64,000 nucleotides of DNA from Methanobrevibacter sp. (lineage in GTDB: Archaea; Methanobacteriota; Methanobacteria; Methanobacteriales; Methanobacteriaceae): assembly GCA_017407115.1 (NCBI GenBank), contig JAFQXD010000056.1:1-64000 (forward strand), in the 5' to 3' direction. Of this stretch, positions 46,235 through 56,200 are shown piece after piece. Under the pieces are notes generated by a model that was not told where the DNA came from, made no database searches, and worked only from the letters and a program-made list of their open reading frames with translations. How positions within the stretch are numbered: the stretch's first letter is position 1; every line of letters starts with the position of its first letter. Made by a program: the position numbers and the translations under genes.

Positions 46235-47128
46235 TTACACCCTTTTTAAAGTTAAATCATTGAAATTTAATGCAACACTTTGCAGAACCGTTTGAGCATT
46301 GCCTCCCACATTTACAGAAGAAGCTCCATCTTTGATTAATATTGTTGGAAGAGTATTCGTTGCAAGAGATTTTGTGAAAAAAGAATTATTATTCTTTAAA
46401 ACAGTTAATACTCCATTGGAAAATGTTGCTTTAACTATATCATTAGCAGAAAACGAAACTTTTCTTGACAAATTCATATCATAAATTGTTGCTGGTTCGC
46501 CTTGCCAGCCACATATGTCAAAAAACACATTAGATAATGAATTAATTACTTTAAAACTCAATTCCCAACTATCCAATTCTGCATATTCTCCAATACAAAC
46601 ATATCCCATTCCTTTTGTGCTTGTATCAATTGAATAATATTGTGCAAGTTTTGCAAATCCTTGATTTAGGTTATAATTTTCTTCAATGTTTTCAGTAGTG
46701 TTCCAGTATTCTATGTAATCTTCAAATGTTGCTGTTGCACTCCAATTTCCAGCAGTAGCAACAACAGTTTTACTCCCTTCTCCGTTTCCAGTATAATAAA
46801 CCGTTACTTGCCCATAACTGTCTGTAACATAATCTCCTTCAACTGCCCCACTCAAATGAATAGTGTAATTACTCAAATCAGATACATCAGCAGATATTCT
46901 TGCAGTAATTGGCAAGTTACTTCCTTTAAAAGTTTTTCCATTGACAATAACTTTGACATTGTTTAAAACAGTAGGAGTAATAGATACTGCTGACAAAATA
47001 ATCCCATTCTCATCATTTATTCCGTTTTTAACAATGAATGTGTTTTCTCCTTGTGTTAAAGCATCGCCTTGAAGTTCTAATTCTCCATTGCTATTTGTTG
47101 AACCATTAGATATTCCCGCACTTGTCAT
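46235..47128 (-). CDS. Ig-like/lectin-like structural protein, N-terminus cut by in-frame stop (297 aa)
   Basis: The frame opens ATG-ACA-AGT directly after the TAA of the upstream gene, in the same frame. Its first 30 residues (TSAGISNGSTNSNGELEL) complete an Ig-like domain begun at the end of the previous product. The C-terminal 160 residues are a concanavalin-like module ending LTLKRV, like the 39.6-40.8 kb fibre. Either two subunits share one Ig fold, or readthrough makes a 567-residue protein. Confidence 0.7.
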   Translation of the reverse strand: MTSAGISNGSTNSNGELELQGDALTQGENTFIVKNGINDENGIILSAVSITPTVLNNVKVIVNGKTFKGSNLPITARISADVSDLSNYTIHLSGAVEGDYVTDSYGQVTVYYTGNGEGSKTVVATAGNWSATATFEDYIEYWNTTENIEENYNLNQGFAKLAQYYSIDTSTKGMGYVCIGEYAELDSWELSFKVINSLSNVFFDICGWQGEPATIYDMNLSRKVSFSANDIVKATFSNGVLTVLKNNNSFFTKSLATNTLPTILIKDGASSVNVGGNAQTVLQSVALNFNDLTLKRV

Positions 47129-47938
47129 TTAACCCCTCCATAATGTCATATTCATATTTGCGATAGGTTCATCATCGTACCTTTTCGCTGTAAGTTTCAT
47201 TGTTGGAGTCTGCCCAACAATATATTTGAATTGATTTGGCTCTAATGAAGCAGTATAACCGAGATATAATGTTAATTCTTTTTCAACACCTAAATGAGAG
47301 GAATTTATATCATACACTGCTCTAAAAGTATGTACTCCAAAAGTAGAACTCCAATGTTGCGGTGCAGACAATGTACATTCTCCATCTTCGGTAGTTAATA
47401 GAACGGGGGTTTCATTGCCATCAACATACACTTTAATAGTAGCTCCATCAATTGGAGCTCCATCACCCTCAGTTAAATATAATGTTAAATATTCATATTG
47501 ACTTGGATTAAATATAACTCCATCAGCAGGAGCATCTATAAACTCTAAATAGGTATCAAACTCGGTTGGAATTTCTAACAACAAAGGTAATACATTTGAT
47601 TTAGAAGCCAAACACTCATCATTACCAAAATACCTTGCTTCAAGATTGTGTTCAACATTATAATTTAATCTTAAACTAAAATTAGTTATTCTTGATGTGT
47701 TCTCATTAAAATCAATTAATTGAAGTAACTGCCCATTGTCATAAATTCCGACTTTACTATTTCCCAAATTTCTTATTACATCTATGCTAAAAATAGCAGT
47801 AAAGTAATTTATGACTTCTGAAACAGTATTAGTTAATTGAAAAAGAGTATCTGTTGTTTTTGTGTAACTTGCAGTGTCAGATACTCTAAAACATTCTCTA
47901 TGAATGTCATAATCATAATAAGTTTCAACATATGGCAT
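47129..47938 (-). CDS. Ig-like structural protein (269 aa) ending inside an Ig domain
   Basis: Begins MPYVETYYDYDIHRECFRVS; a beta-rich head, one complete Ig-like domain (GDGAPIDGATIKVYVDGNET) and then the first strands of a second (DDEPIANMNMTLWRG) before TAA. The missing half of that domain is encoded in-frame immediately downstream. A G4 run precedes the stop, but adding or removing one G does not restore an open frame. Confidence 0.7.
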   Translation of the reverse strand: MPYVETYYDYDIHRECFRVSDTASYTKTTDTLFQLTNTVSEVINYFTAIFSIDVIRNLGNSKVGIYDNGQLLQLIDFNENTSRITNFSLRLNYNVEHNLEARYFGNDECLASKSNVLPLLLEIPTEFDTYLEFIDAPADGVIFNPSQYEYLTLYLTEGDGAPIDGATIKVYVDGNETPVLLTTEDGECTLSAPQHWSSTFGVHTFRAVYDINSSHLGVEKELTLYLGYTASLEPNQFKYIVGQTPTMKLTAKRYDDEPIANMNMTLWRG

Positions 47939-47944
47939 TTCTTA

Positions 47945-49120
47945 TCACCCATTTATTGTTTCTTCAAATGTTTTTGTTAGTTTATTCAAATTACTATCTC
48001 CATTGTAGGTTACTTCGTATTTTAAATGCCCAGTGTTGTTTATTTGCATATATACAATTCCTTTACTGTTTGTTGTTTTAATATACTTTTTACTACCTAC
48101 TTTGATAGTTAATTTTTTATTTGCGATTGCCCCATTCAAAGGATTTCGTAAAGTAAATGTTGCATTTTTACCTTTTGATCCCGCTTTTTTAAAGGTGATT
48201 TTTGGGTCATTCTTTACTACTTGAATAGTTTTCCAAACTTCTGTTAAAATGACTCCTCCTTCTTCTATTTCATCATAATGGTAGAATTTTGCTCCAATTT
48301 TCCATTTGCCAACATTCCATCTTGCTAACTGGTCTGCTTGTCTACCATTAATTCTTATATATCCATTCGCATCAGATTGGTTAGATGAAATTGAATTATA
48401 ACTTCCTTGACTGTCAGGCAACACTATTTCTACTGTTTTTCCACCCACTGGCAATTGACTGATTGGCACATCAGATAATCCAACATCTGCTACTCCAACT
48501 CCTCCTTTGGTTAATCTCCATACCCATTTTGGTTGTTCCATGTATTTGATTTTGTTTGGAAGAGTTATGATTTCTAATATGTATTTTCCAGTAGGTGTTG
48601 GGTCTGTATGGTCTTCATCTCTTTGTAGTGCTTGTAGTATGATTGGGTCAGATACTGCAACCCCTAATTCTTTGTTTCCTTTGTAGACTGCTCTAACAGT
48701 GTGTTTTTCATTGTCTTGGAAATTTAAAGCAAATTGAGGATTTCTAACTAAATCAATCATGATTGGATTGTTGTTCTCATCATATTGAATTTGCCCATTT
48801 AATACTTTTTTCACATCATCTTCAATCCCATCAACTATGATAGATATTCCTTCGTTTAAGTCATAGAGATTGTATATTCCAGTTAGTTTAACCATAAATT
48901 TAGATAAATTATCTCCTACTGAAAATCTGTTATCTGAAAATGGAACTGTGAACATGTATCCTTCTTCTGTGCTTGTTGCGGGAAAAGTACCTACAAGTAC
49001 ATCTTCATTAGAATTGTTTTTTTTATAAACATCAAGTCCTATGGTTTGTGGTGAAGTGATGCTTATGTTTGTAGCAAGTTTGATAACTATTTTATGATAT
49101 ATGTCTTTTATTATTGGCAA
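47945..49120 (-). CDS. Ig-like tail-associated protein (391 aa)
   Basis: The N-terminal part is beta-rich. The C-terminal domain (ATFTLRNPLNGAIANKKLTI; KYIKTTNSKGIVYMQINNTG) closely resembles the Ig repeats of the host adhesin-like protein (VAKNKEMQITLNGVTK; VKTNSYGAASINF). It probably decorates the tail and helps bind the host surface. Confidence 0.68.
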   Translation of the reverse strand: MPIIKDIYHKIVIKLATNISITSPQTIGLDVYKKNNSNEDVLVGTFPATSTEEGYMFTVPFSDNRFSVGDNLSKFMVKLTGIYNLYDLNEGISIIVDGIEDDVKKVLNGQIQYDENNNPIMIDLVRNPQFALNFQDNEKHTVRAVYKGNKELGVAVSDPIILQALQRDEDHTDPTPTGKYILEIITLPNKIKYMEQPKWVWRLTKGGVGVADVGLSDVPISQLPVGGKTVEIVLPDSQGSYNSISSNQSDANGYIRINGRQADQLARWNVGKWKIGAKFYHYDEIEEGGVILTEVWKTIQVVKNDPKITFKKAGSKGKNATFTLRNPLNGAIANKKLTIKVGSKKYIKTTNSKGIVYMQINNTGHLKYEVTYNGDSNLNKLTKTFEETING

Positions 49121-49136
49121 TATTCCACCTCACTTT

Positions 49137-52100
49137 TTAGTTTTGAGAATATGGATTGTTTGGAACTGTTTCATCTACTTCGATTGAGATTTCATAATCC
49201 CCCAAGAACCCAGTGAATGTTGTTACTTCATCTACTGGGATTTTTTCATCTATGAGATTATCTCCACTTGAAGTTACTGTTCCACTCACATCAAATATTA
49301 CATCTTCGTTATTGTAAATAGCATCATTAGTATGTTTCTGTAAGTTTAATGAAACCGCTCTGTTAGCATCTTCTTCTTCATCATCAGAGTCCACAATCCA
49401 ACCACTTACATCTACATTATCTCCCCCAATTTCAGTAGGTAACATATTATTATAATTAGCAAGTTCCCACAATGAAGGCAAGTCATGTGCTTCCCCATTC
49501 ACACTTTCACCAAATACTCTATTCCACACTGATTTGAATTGTATATCATCATCTTCGTGTTTTATAACAACATATGGGTGTCCTCTATACATTGTAAAGA
49601 CAGTAGTTCCTACACACACTTCTATTTTATCATCAGAGTATGCTCCGATATGGAACTCACTGTAATTACTTAATTGTAAGTAACTGACATTAATGTATTG
49701 TTTTGAGTAAATATCATATTTAGCAAGGTATATTTCACCTTCAAATCTATCAAAACCAATTCTAACCAAACCATTCTGCAAGTAAAATACTCTATAACTA
49801 TTATTCAAGTTAAATATACTTATATCATCTTCAACTTTTAAATCAACACCTTTAAAGTACATATAAAATGGTTCTTGAATATAACTGAATAATCTGCCAT
49901 CATCTTTATAATAATAGATTACTCCTTCTTGACTATCTCTTGTAAACAATAAATCCCTATTAGGAACTGGGAAACTTGAAACAAGCAAATCAGAATAATC
50001 CTTCTCAAAATCAGACAACAACACACTTTCCTCAACTTCAAAATCAAAGAAAGTAATAACATCATTAGTATCCCCATCAACATTCTTATTTTTAAACATC
50101 AATTGATAAGAACGAGGAGCATAATCCAACAACACTGTCTGTGAAAGTTCTCTACCACTTACTCCTTCATCAATAATCTCCAATTGGTTCATATTCAAAT
50201 TAAAATGAACAGTAGAACCATAAGTATAATCCGAATAAGTATATGCTTCTGTTTCAATAGTCAAATCATCTTCTGCTTCAAGTTCATCAATATAAGGTTC
50301 ACTTTCAGAAACCAATTCCCCAGTAACTGCATCTCTTGTTAATTGCAAACTCTCCAAATCGGCAGACAAATTCATATCATTTTCAAATACAGTAATCCAC
50401 CCACTTGAAGTCATAACCCTACACTGAACAGTACATTTATAATATTGTTCATCAGTAAATTTCAAATCATAATACTCATATTCAAGTATTGCTTTATTAT
50501 CTCCATCAAACAAGCGAATAATCCTTTCAAAGTTATTTTCTCTGTTCTCATCTATTCTTGTACTGCTCCATTCACATGAAATGTTAAAATGTTCGGGCAG
50601 TTCTTCATCAGAAGTAATTGTAGCATATTGAGAGTTATCTAATGAAATCAAAGTTCTCTGATTTTCCATTGCATCATCATCATAAATATAAACTCCATCA
50701 GTATCTACATTGAAATAACCAGTAGCATTTGAAACAGTTTCCCCATCTTGATTGATATAAGTAGTATTAGCAAATTCATCGCCACTATCAACAACAGACC
50801 CCATCATAGTGTCAAATTTATCATCAATCAATTTAACTCCTCTATTAATAACAAACCTTGAATTGATATTATGAGTTAAATAAATTAAATCCAAAGACCC
50901 ACGATAGTACAATGGAGATTTTTCATCTACTTTCACCTTTGTTAGTTCCGCCCAACCCCTATGGTTCAATACATCACCTTCATAAGCAGATGGAACAGTA
51001 TTAATCGGAATTGGCTTATCTAATTCGGCTAATCCTTCTAATGTAGTCCAGTCCTTTTTAGGCAACCAAATTTTTAATCCCCTATCTTCATCGATTTCAC
51101 CTTTTTTACCAGTGTAAGTTTTGTTTTTATACTGTGAAATCAATCCTCCATTACTAAATGAAGAGTCGGGGTCATAATGAGCATGTTTAATTGGAACACA
51201 CCCAATATAAGCAACTTGTTCTTGAATGTGCATACGAAAATGACAAGGTTGTTCTACCATAACCCTATCAAAATTATTAGAATAAAATGGAATAACATTA
51301 TAATCAGTTTCAAGATTATTTAAGACCCGATGGTCTGTTACAACAACCTTATCGGTTTTAATATCCATTTCAAGATTATCAAAAGGATTACAATAATAAT
51401 CATAACCATAAGTATTATTATTATCAAGATTAGTTAATAACAAACTATTCATACCACTACCAATTGGTAAGAAACAACCTTTGAATTTAATTTCAACATC
51501 TGTATTAGGAGGAACATTGAAAGAGATACCATCAGAAATAGCATAATCAATACTTACTCCATCATCTGCTTCAATTAACTCCCAATTAACTAAATAATTC
51601 CCATTACTGCCTTTATTGTATGCTTCTTTGAGTGCAGAAGAAACTAAACTATGATTTGGACGATTTTGATTTTCTACTACCACTTCAAAAGCAACATTTC
51701 CATCATCAGAATTAACCATAGCAGTAAAATAAAAACAAGAAGGTCTTAACTGGTTAATATCCCCACTCTCAATGTTGCATTCAACATAATCCCCATTTTG
51801 AAAAGCAATTGGGTTAATATATTCAAGATAATCAATATCTCCATGAGATGAAATAATATTCCTCAAACCAACAAGATTGGACTGTAAATTTAAAGTAATA
51901 TTATTTTTCGCTAATGCTCCGCCATTGCAACTCCAAATGAAATTGTGGTCATCAACAACACTTAAATTCTCCGAAGAAGGAGAATAACTATCTAAAAAAG
52001 TTCCAAAAGGTAATTTAATATTAACTTGTTGAGTTCCACCTTTTGCTTTTGTACGATTGCCAAATTCTGCTTTAACTTTATAAGATTTACCTACATTAAC

Positions 52101-52745
52101 TTCCAAAGGATTAGAAGCAGTAGTTAAAGGAGAATAAGTCAGATAATACTCTGGAACATCATATTCGACTCTAACACGAACCCATTTAACTTTAACATGA
52201 GTAACAGAAGTATTCATCTCATCTACATTATCAAAATGAATATCAATACCCGTAATAGATTGATTAAGTTTATTAGCAGTAACCTTCCCTTTTTTCAAGT
52301 CATCTTCTGACATAGAATAATAATAAGTCTTATCAGAAGTAGACAAATAAGAAGAAGGATAAATACGATATACTCCATTGTTCCAACCAGTTTTACCAAC
52401 CGCAGACCTACTCACATCTCTTGAAGTATCCCCATAAAACATAAACCAAACATTCGGAACTTTCACTTTGGCTTTTGTTGATGTAACCTTACAATTAACC
52501 TCAAAAGTAAGTTTCTTAATGTAAGCATCAGAAGGAATATTCAAACGAAAATCATGAGCAGTTAAATATAATGGAGTAACAAAGACTGGTTTATCCTTTG
52601 TTCCTTCTTTTGTAATTTTTGCTTGTGCAAAAGTATTAGTATTCCCTACTGCATTTGCTTCATGCTCCCAATCATTAAATTTCTTCGCAAAATTAGGATT
52701 ATACTGGGCATTAACAGTCTGCGAATAAGCATATGCCACTACCAT
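49137..52745 (-). CDS. Large tail/adhesion structural protein (1202 aa)
   Basis: Begins MVVAYAYSQTVNAQYNPNFA. It is beta-rich throughout and acidic (many Asp/Glu). A stretch near residue 210-300 resembles a DUF11-like adhesin domain (VNVGKSYKVKAEFGNRTKAK). No enzyme motif is seen. Lying between the tape-measure and tail-tip genes, it is likely a large tail-tip or side-fibre protein. Confidence 0.65.
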   Translation of the reverse strand: MVVAYAYSQTVNAQYNPNFAKKFNDWEHEANAVGNTNTFAQAKITKEGTKDKPVFVTPLYLTAHDFRLNIPSDAYIKKLTFEVNCKVTSTKAKVKVPNVWFMFYGDTSRDVSRSAVGKTGWNNGVYRIYPSSYLSTSDKTYYYSMSEDDLKKGKVTANKLNQSITGIDIHFDNVDEMNTSVTHVKVKWVRVRVEYDVPEYYLTYSPLTTASNPLEVNVGKSYKVKAEFGNRTKAKGGTQQVNIKLPFGTFLDSYSPSSENLSVVDDHNFIWSCNGGALAKNNITLNLQSNLVGLRNIISSHGDIDYLEYINPIAFQNGDYVECNIESGDINQLRPSCFYFTAMVNSDDGNVAFEVVVENQNRPNHSLVSSALKEAYNKGSNGNYLVNWELIEADDGVSIDYAISDGISFNVPPNTDVEIKFKGCFLPIGSGMNSLLLTNLDNNNTYGYDYYCNPFDNLEMDIKTDKVVVTDHRVLNNLETDYNVIPFYSNNFDRVMVEQPCHFRMHIQEQVAYIGCVPIKHAHYDPDSSFSNGGLISQYKNKTYTGKKGEIDEDRGLKIWLPKKDWTTLEGLAELDKPIPINTVPSAYEGDVLNHRGWAELTKVKVDEKSPLYYRGSLDLIYLTHNINSRFVINRGVKLIDDKFDTMMGSVVDSGDEFANTTYINQDGETVSNATGYFNVDTDGVYIYDDDAMENQRTLISLDNSQYATITSDEELPEHFNISCEWSSTRIDENRENNFERIIRLFDGDNKAILEYEYYDLKFTDEQYYKCTVQCRVMTSSGWITVFENDMNLSADLESLQLTRDAVTGELVSESEPYIDELEAEDDLTIETEAYTYSDYTYGSTVHFNLNMNQLEIIDEGVSGRELSQTVLLDYAPRSYQLMFKNKNVDGDTNDVITFFDFEVEESVLLSDFEKDYSDLLVSSFPVPNRDLLFTRDSQEGVIYYYKDDGRLFSYIQEPFYMYFKGVDLKVEDDISIFNLNNSYRVFYLQNGLVRIGFDRFEGEIYLAKYDIYSKQYINVSYLQLSNYSEFHIGAYSDDKIEVCVGTTVFTMYRGHPYVVIKHEDDDIQFKSVWNRVFGESVNGEAHDLPSLWELANYNNMLPTEIGGDNVDVSGWIVDSDDEEEDANRAVSLNLQKHTNDAIYNNEDVIFDVSGTVTSSGDNLIDEKIPVDEVTTFTGFLGDYEISIEVDETVPNNPYSQN

Positions 52746-52761
52746 ACTCTACCCCCTATTA

Positions 52762-53235
52762 TTATTCTTCGTACAATTGAGATACAATACTCCAAATCAT
52801 ACCATCAACTGGACTTGTCATACCAGTTTTAACTGGAACTGGGGCATTATTAATACTATAAGCCAAAACACGACCAGTAGAAGCCACAACAAGAAAAGCC
52901 CCTTTCAACAAATAACTATTATTACCAAAATCCCAAGTAACCGCAGTATCATTAACACTAATATGGGTATTATTATTCACACCATCTTCCCACAACAAAC
53001 AACACAAACCATCATCAGAATTAATTCCACTGAAAGTAGACACCTTATCAGTATCTAACAAGCCATCGGCAGTCAAACATTCTGTAATATTAGAAGGACA
53101 TGCCTCCGCAAGTACAATACGGAAATTCTTTGTAACACCATCAAACAAATCAGTGGTAATGTTGCTATCATTAATCAAAGTCTTAAAAAATCTATCTATT
53201 CTTGTAAAAGAAAAAAGTACACTATATTCTGCCAT
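52762..53235 (-). CDS. Late tail protein (157 aa)
   Basis: Starts MAEYSVLFSFTRIDRFFKTL after TTGGTGAT. Several cysteines (LAEACPSNITECL; GLCCLLWEDG) are unusual for a tail protein. It lies directly downstream of the tape-measure gene, where a distal tail protein is common. Confidence 0.62.
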   Translation of the reverse strand: MAEYSVLFSFTRIDRFFKTLINDSNITTDLFDGVTKNFRIVLAEACPSNITECLTADGLLDTDKVSTFSGINSDDGLCCLLWEDGVNNNTHISVNDTAVTWDFGNNSYLLKGAFLVVASTGRVLAYSINNAPVPVKTGMTSPVDGMIWSIVSQLYEE

Positions 53236-53265
53236 ATTTATCACCAAAAAAGAATAATAAAGGTA

Positions 53266-56200
53266 TTATCTTCCAGTAGAAGGATTAATACCTAATAAAT
53301 CAATGATTTTCCTACCAGTTTCATCATCAATCTTCTTATCATCAATTTCAACATCTTTACCATCAGTATGAATATGAATATTAATATCTCCATTGTAATT
53401 GTTTGTAGTTCCGAAATCCCCATCACTATTTGTCTTAATACTACCTGCTCCACGAACCTTTGAAGCAGTAAAACCATAACCTCCTTGTATAGCAGTAGCA
53501 TCGATATCTCCTAAGCTGGGGATTCTAGCCCAGACATGAGGAACTCCATCCCAACTTCCGTGGACTTTATAGCCTCCTCCGAAGCCAAAGGCATTTGCTA
53601 AAGCGATTACTACATTTGCTCCATCCCAACAGTTGAAGCCTCCCGCTAACCATGCTTTCAATGGGTCATCGCCATAGCGACTATTAAAGTAACCTACATA
53701 ATGAGTTCTACTGATAGCATCATAAATATAATTTTTAGCAATTTCTGCGATTCCACGAACTGGGAAATCATCATTCTCAAACTTACCTACTCTTAAATGT
53801 TTGTCATAGATTTCTCCAAAGTGAGTATGCCATTGTAACAATGTTCTCCTAATATCATTAATCCAATTAAAGTTCCAACCATTACCCGCATATAAAGGAA
53901 CATCATCACCAAGTATTCTAAACAACTTTTCAAAGATAGAAGGGTCATTATTACTTACAGTAGGTTTGAACCTATTGGAGATGCCCATATTTGCTCCTCC
54001 CGCAAATCCAATATTAAATAATCTTGAAGGATTAGTTCTTCTTTGAATTGTATGTTGAGCAGAGAAAGGATTTCCCGCTCCTCCCAAAAGATTTGCGGGA
54101 TTTTGTACTTTTCTCCAAAATGAAGCCATATTGGATTCTAAATTATGGATTTTGGCACTTGTTTGGCTTCTGATGTTTTCTGCAGATTGGATTAAAGCAG
54201 TTTGCATTCCTTTCCATGATGTTTTAATTCCTTGAATGTTTTTTGTAGTTTGGTCTTGCATGTTTTTAAGACTGTTCCTTGTAGTGTTAGTTAATTGAGT
54301 GTAACTAGCAGTTGTGTTTTGTTTAATTGTTGTGAATGCTCCATTTACACTTGTTCCAATTTGTGCCATATTGCTTGATACTGATGTGTTCATTGTGTTA
54401 AAATCAGTAGTGGTTTGCAATGTTGTAGCACTTGACATTGATGAGATTGTATCAAGACCATTTTGGAATTCTCCCATATCTTCTACTGACAAAGCCCCCA
54501 TTGAAAGTGAAGGAGTGAACTGTGAACTTAATCCTTCTCCAAGGTCATAGGCTTTTTGTGGGAGTTCGATTATTGCTTCATCGAAGTATGACTCTACTCT
54601 TCCCAATTCCTCCATTGTAGACCTTGCAATAATTCCGGGGGAGTGCATATGATGCCCATCTTGGTATCCACGAGATGCAGATTCTCCTAAAGCATAACCC
54701 TTGTCATAGAACTCTTGTTTTTTACTATCCATATATGTAAGAGTTCTTAATATTTCAGAACCAGTTGCTTGTGCAATTTGCAAACCCGCTTTGTAACCTT
54801 GTGTTGCATTATACCCTACACCTTTACCATAAGTAGAGGCATATGCCTTTGCATTATTCAAAGCAGTTATTAATGGAGTAACCACTATTGAAGTTAAATC
54901 CCCCATTCCTTCTTTAATACCAGTTCCAATGGCTTGTCCAATGGAATTTCCTTGTGATTTAAATGTAGATATTGCTTCTGATAATGAGGTAGATAATTTT
55001 GAGATGGCATCTTGAATTGTGGTAACCATAGCAGTTGCTCCACTGACATCTCCTCCTTCTCCTTCCCCTCCACTACTCATTGAGTTAATATGGGATTGGA
55101 AAAGGAACATATCTGAAACAACATTCTCCATCTCTTGTAATGAAGAACCAAGACTGGATTTGTAATCTCCACTGCTTTGCCCATTGTTTATTGTGTCGCT
55201 TCCACTCCAATGGAATAAATAATTTCCAATTGCAGATAATACTCCTCCAGTTGATTGAGCAGTATTCCATTGACTATCTGCAATTCCTCCCATTGCTTCT
55301 TTAACTTTTTGAACTGCATTATTAACTTGAGTAACCATATCTGCAGATTGAGTAATAGTATCTAATTTACCAGTATCTACTCCCTCACTTGGGAACTCTA
55401 ATTCAGTGTTAAACCAATCAATAAAAGAACCTAATTCTTTTAAAGGTTCTTTTAACTGGTCGAAATAACCAGTAGTATCAGATACTGTTTTCTGCCCAGT
55501 TTCAGGATTATATCCAGTTACTAAACTATCAGAATTGCTCCCAAAATCAGGAGGTAAATTTTCGATTGCGGTTTTAACCGCTTGTAATGCTTCTCCAACA
55601 ACTGCAATTCCATTTGATGCAGATTTTAAAGACTCTACTTTGGCAGTGTCGATTGGGTCAATTGTAACTTTTGTGTTAAAATCAGTAATAAAAGTATTTA
55701 ATTGAGTGAAGAAACCCCCTTCCTCTGTTAATGAAGATAAATTAATACCAAGTGCATTCATAACCAAAGTATCAATGTAGTGTTGGATTAAAGCCCAGTC
55801 CACAATAACCATTGCTCCGAGAGCAGTGGCAAGAGAAACCATCGCTTCGGCAGTAACTTTAATGGCTTCTGCTCCTTTCTCAACATTACTTAAATCACTA
55901 AAATCTTCTCCAATTTTACCTATACTCCATAATGGCATTTCTAAACAAAGAATTGCTCCCGCAACTAACCCAAGTCCTAATGCAATTCCTCCCGCAACGA
56001 TTGCCAGTGCGGTAATGCCTAATGGTAAAGCAGTAAACATTGCATCAACTAATGCAATTCCTAACACCATTGGCGGAATAAATGGTACAAGGTATATTAA
56101 ACTTTCTGCTACAATTTTCATTGCTTCGGTACCTTTTCGGACTTGGGTTTCCATTCCTTGGTACTGATTTCCTAATGCACCTAATGCCCATATTGATGGA

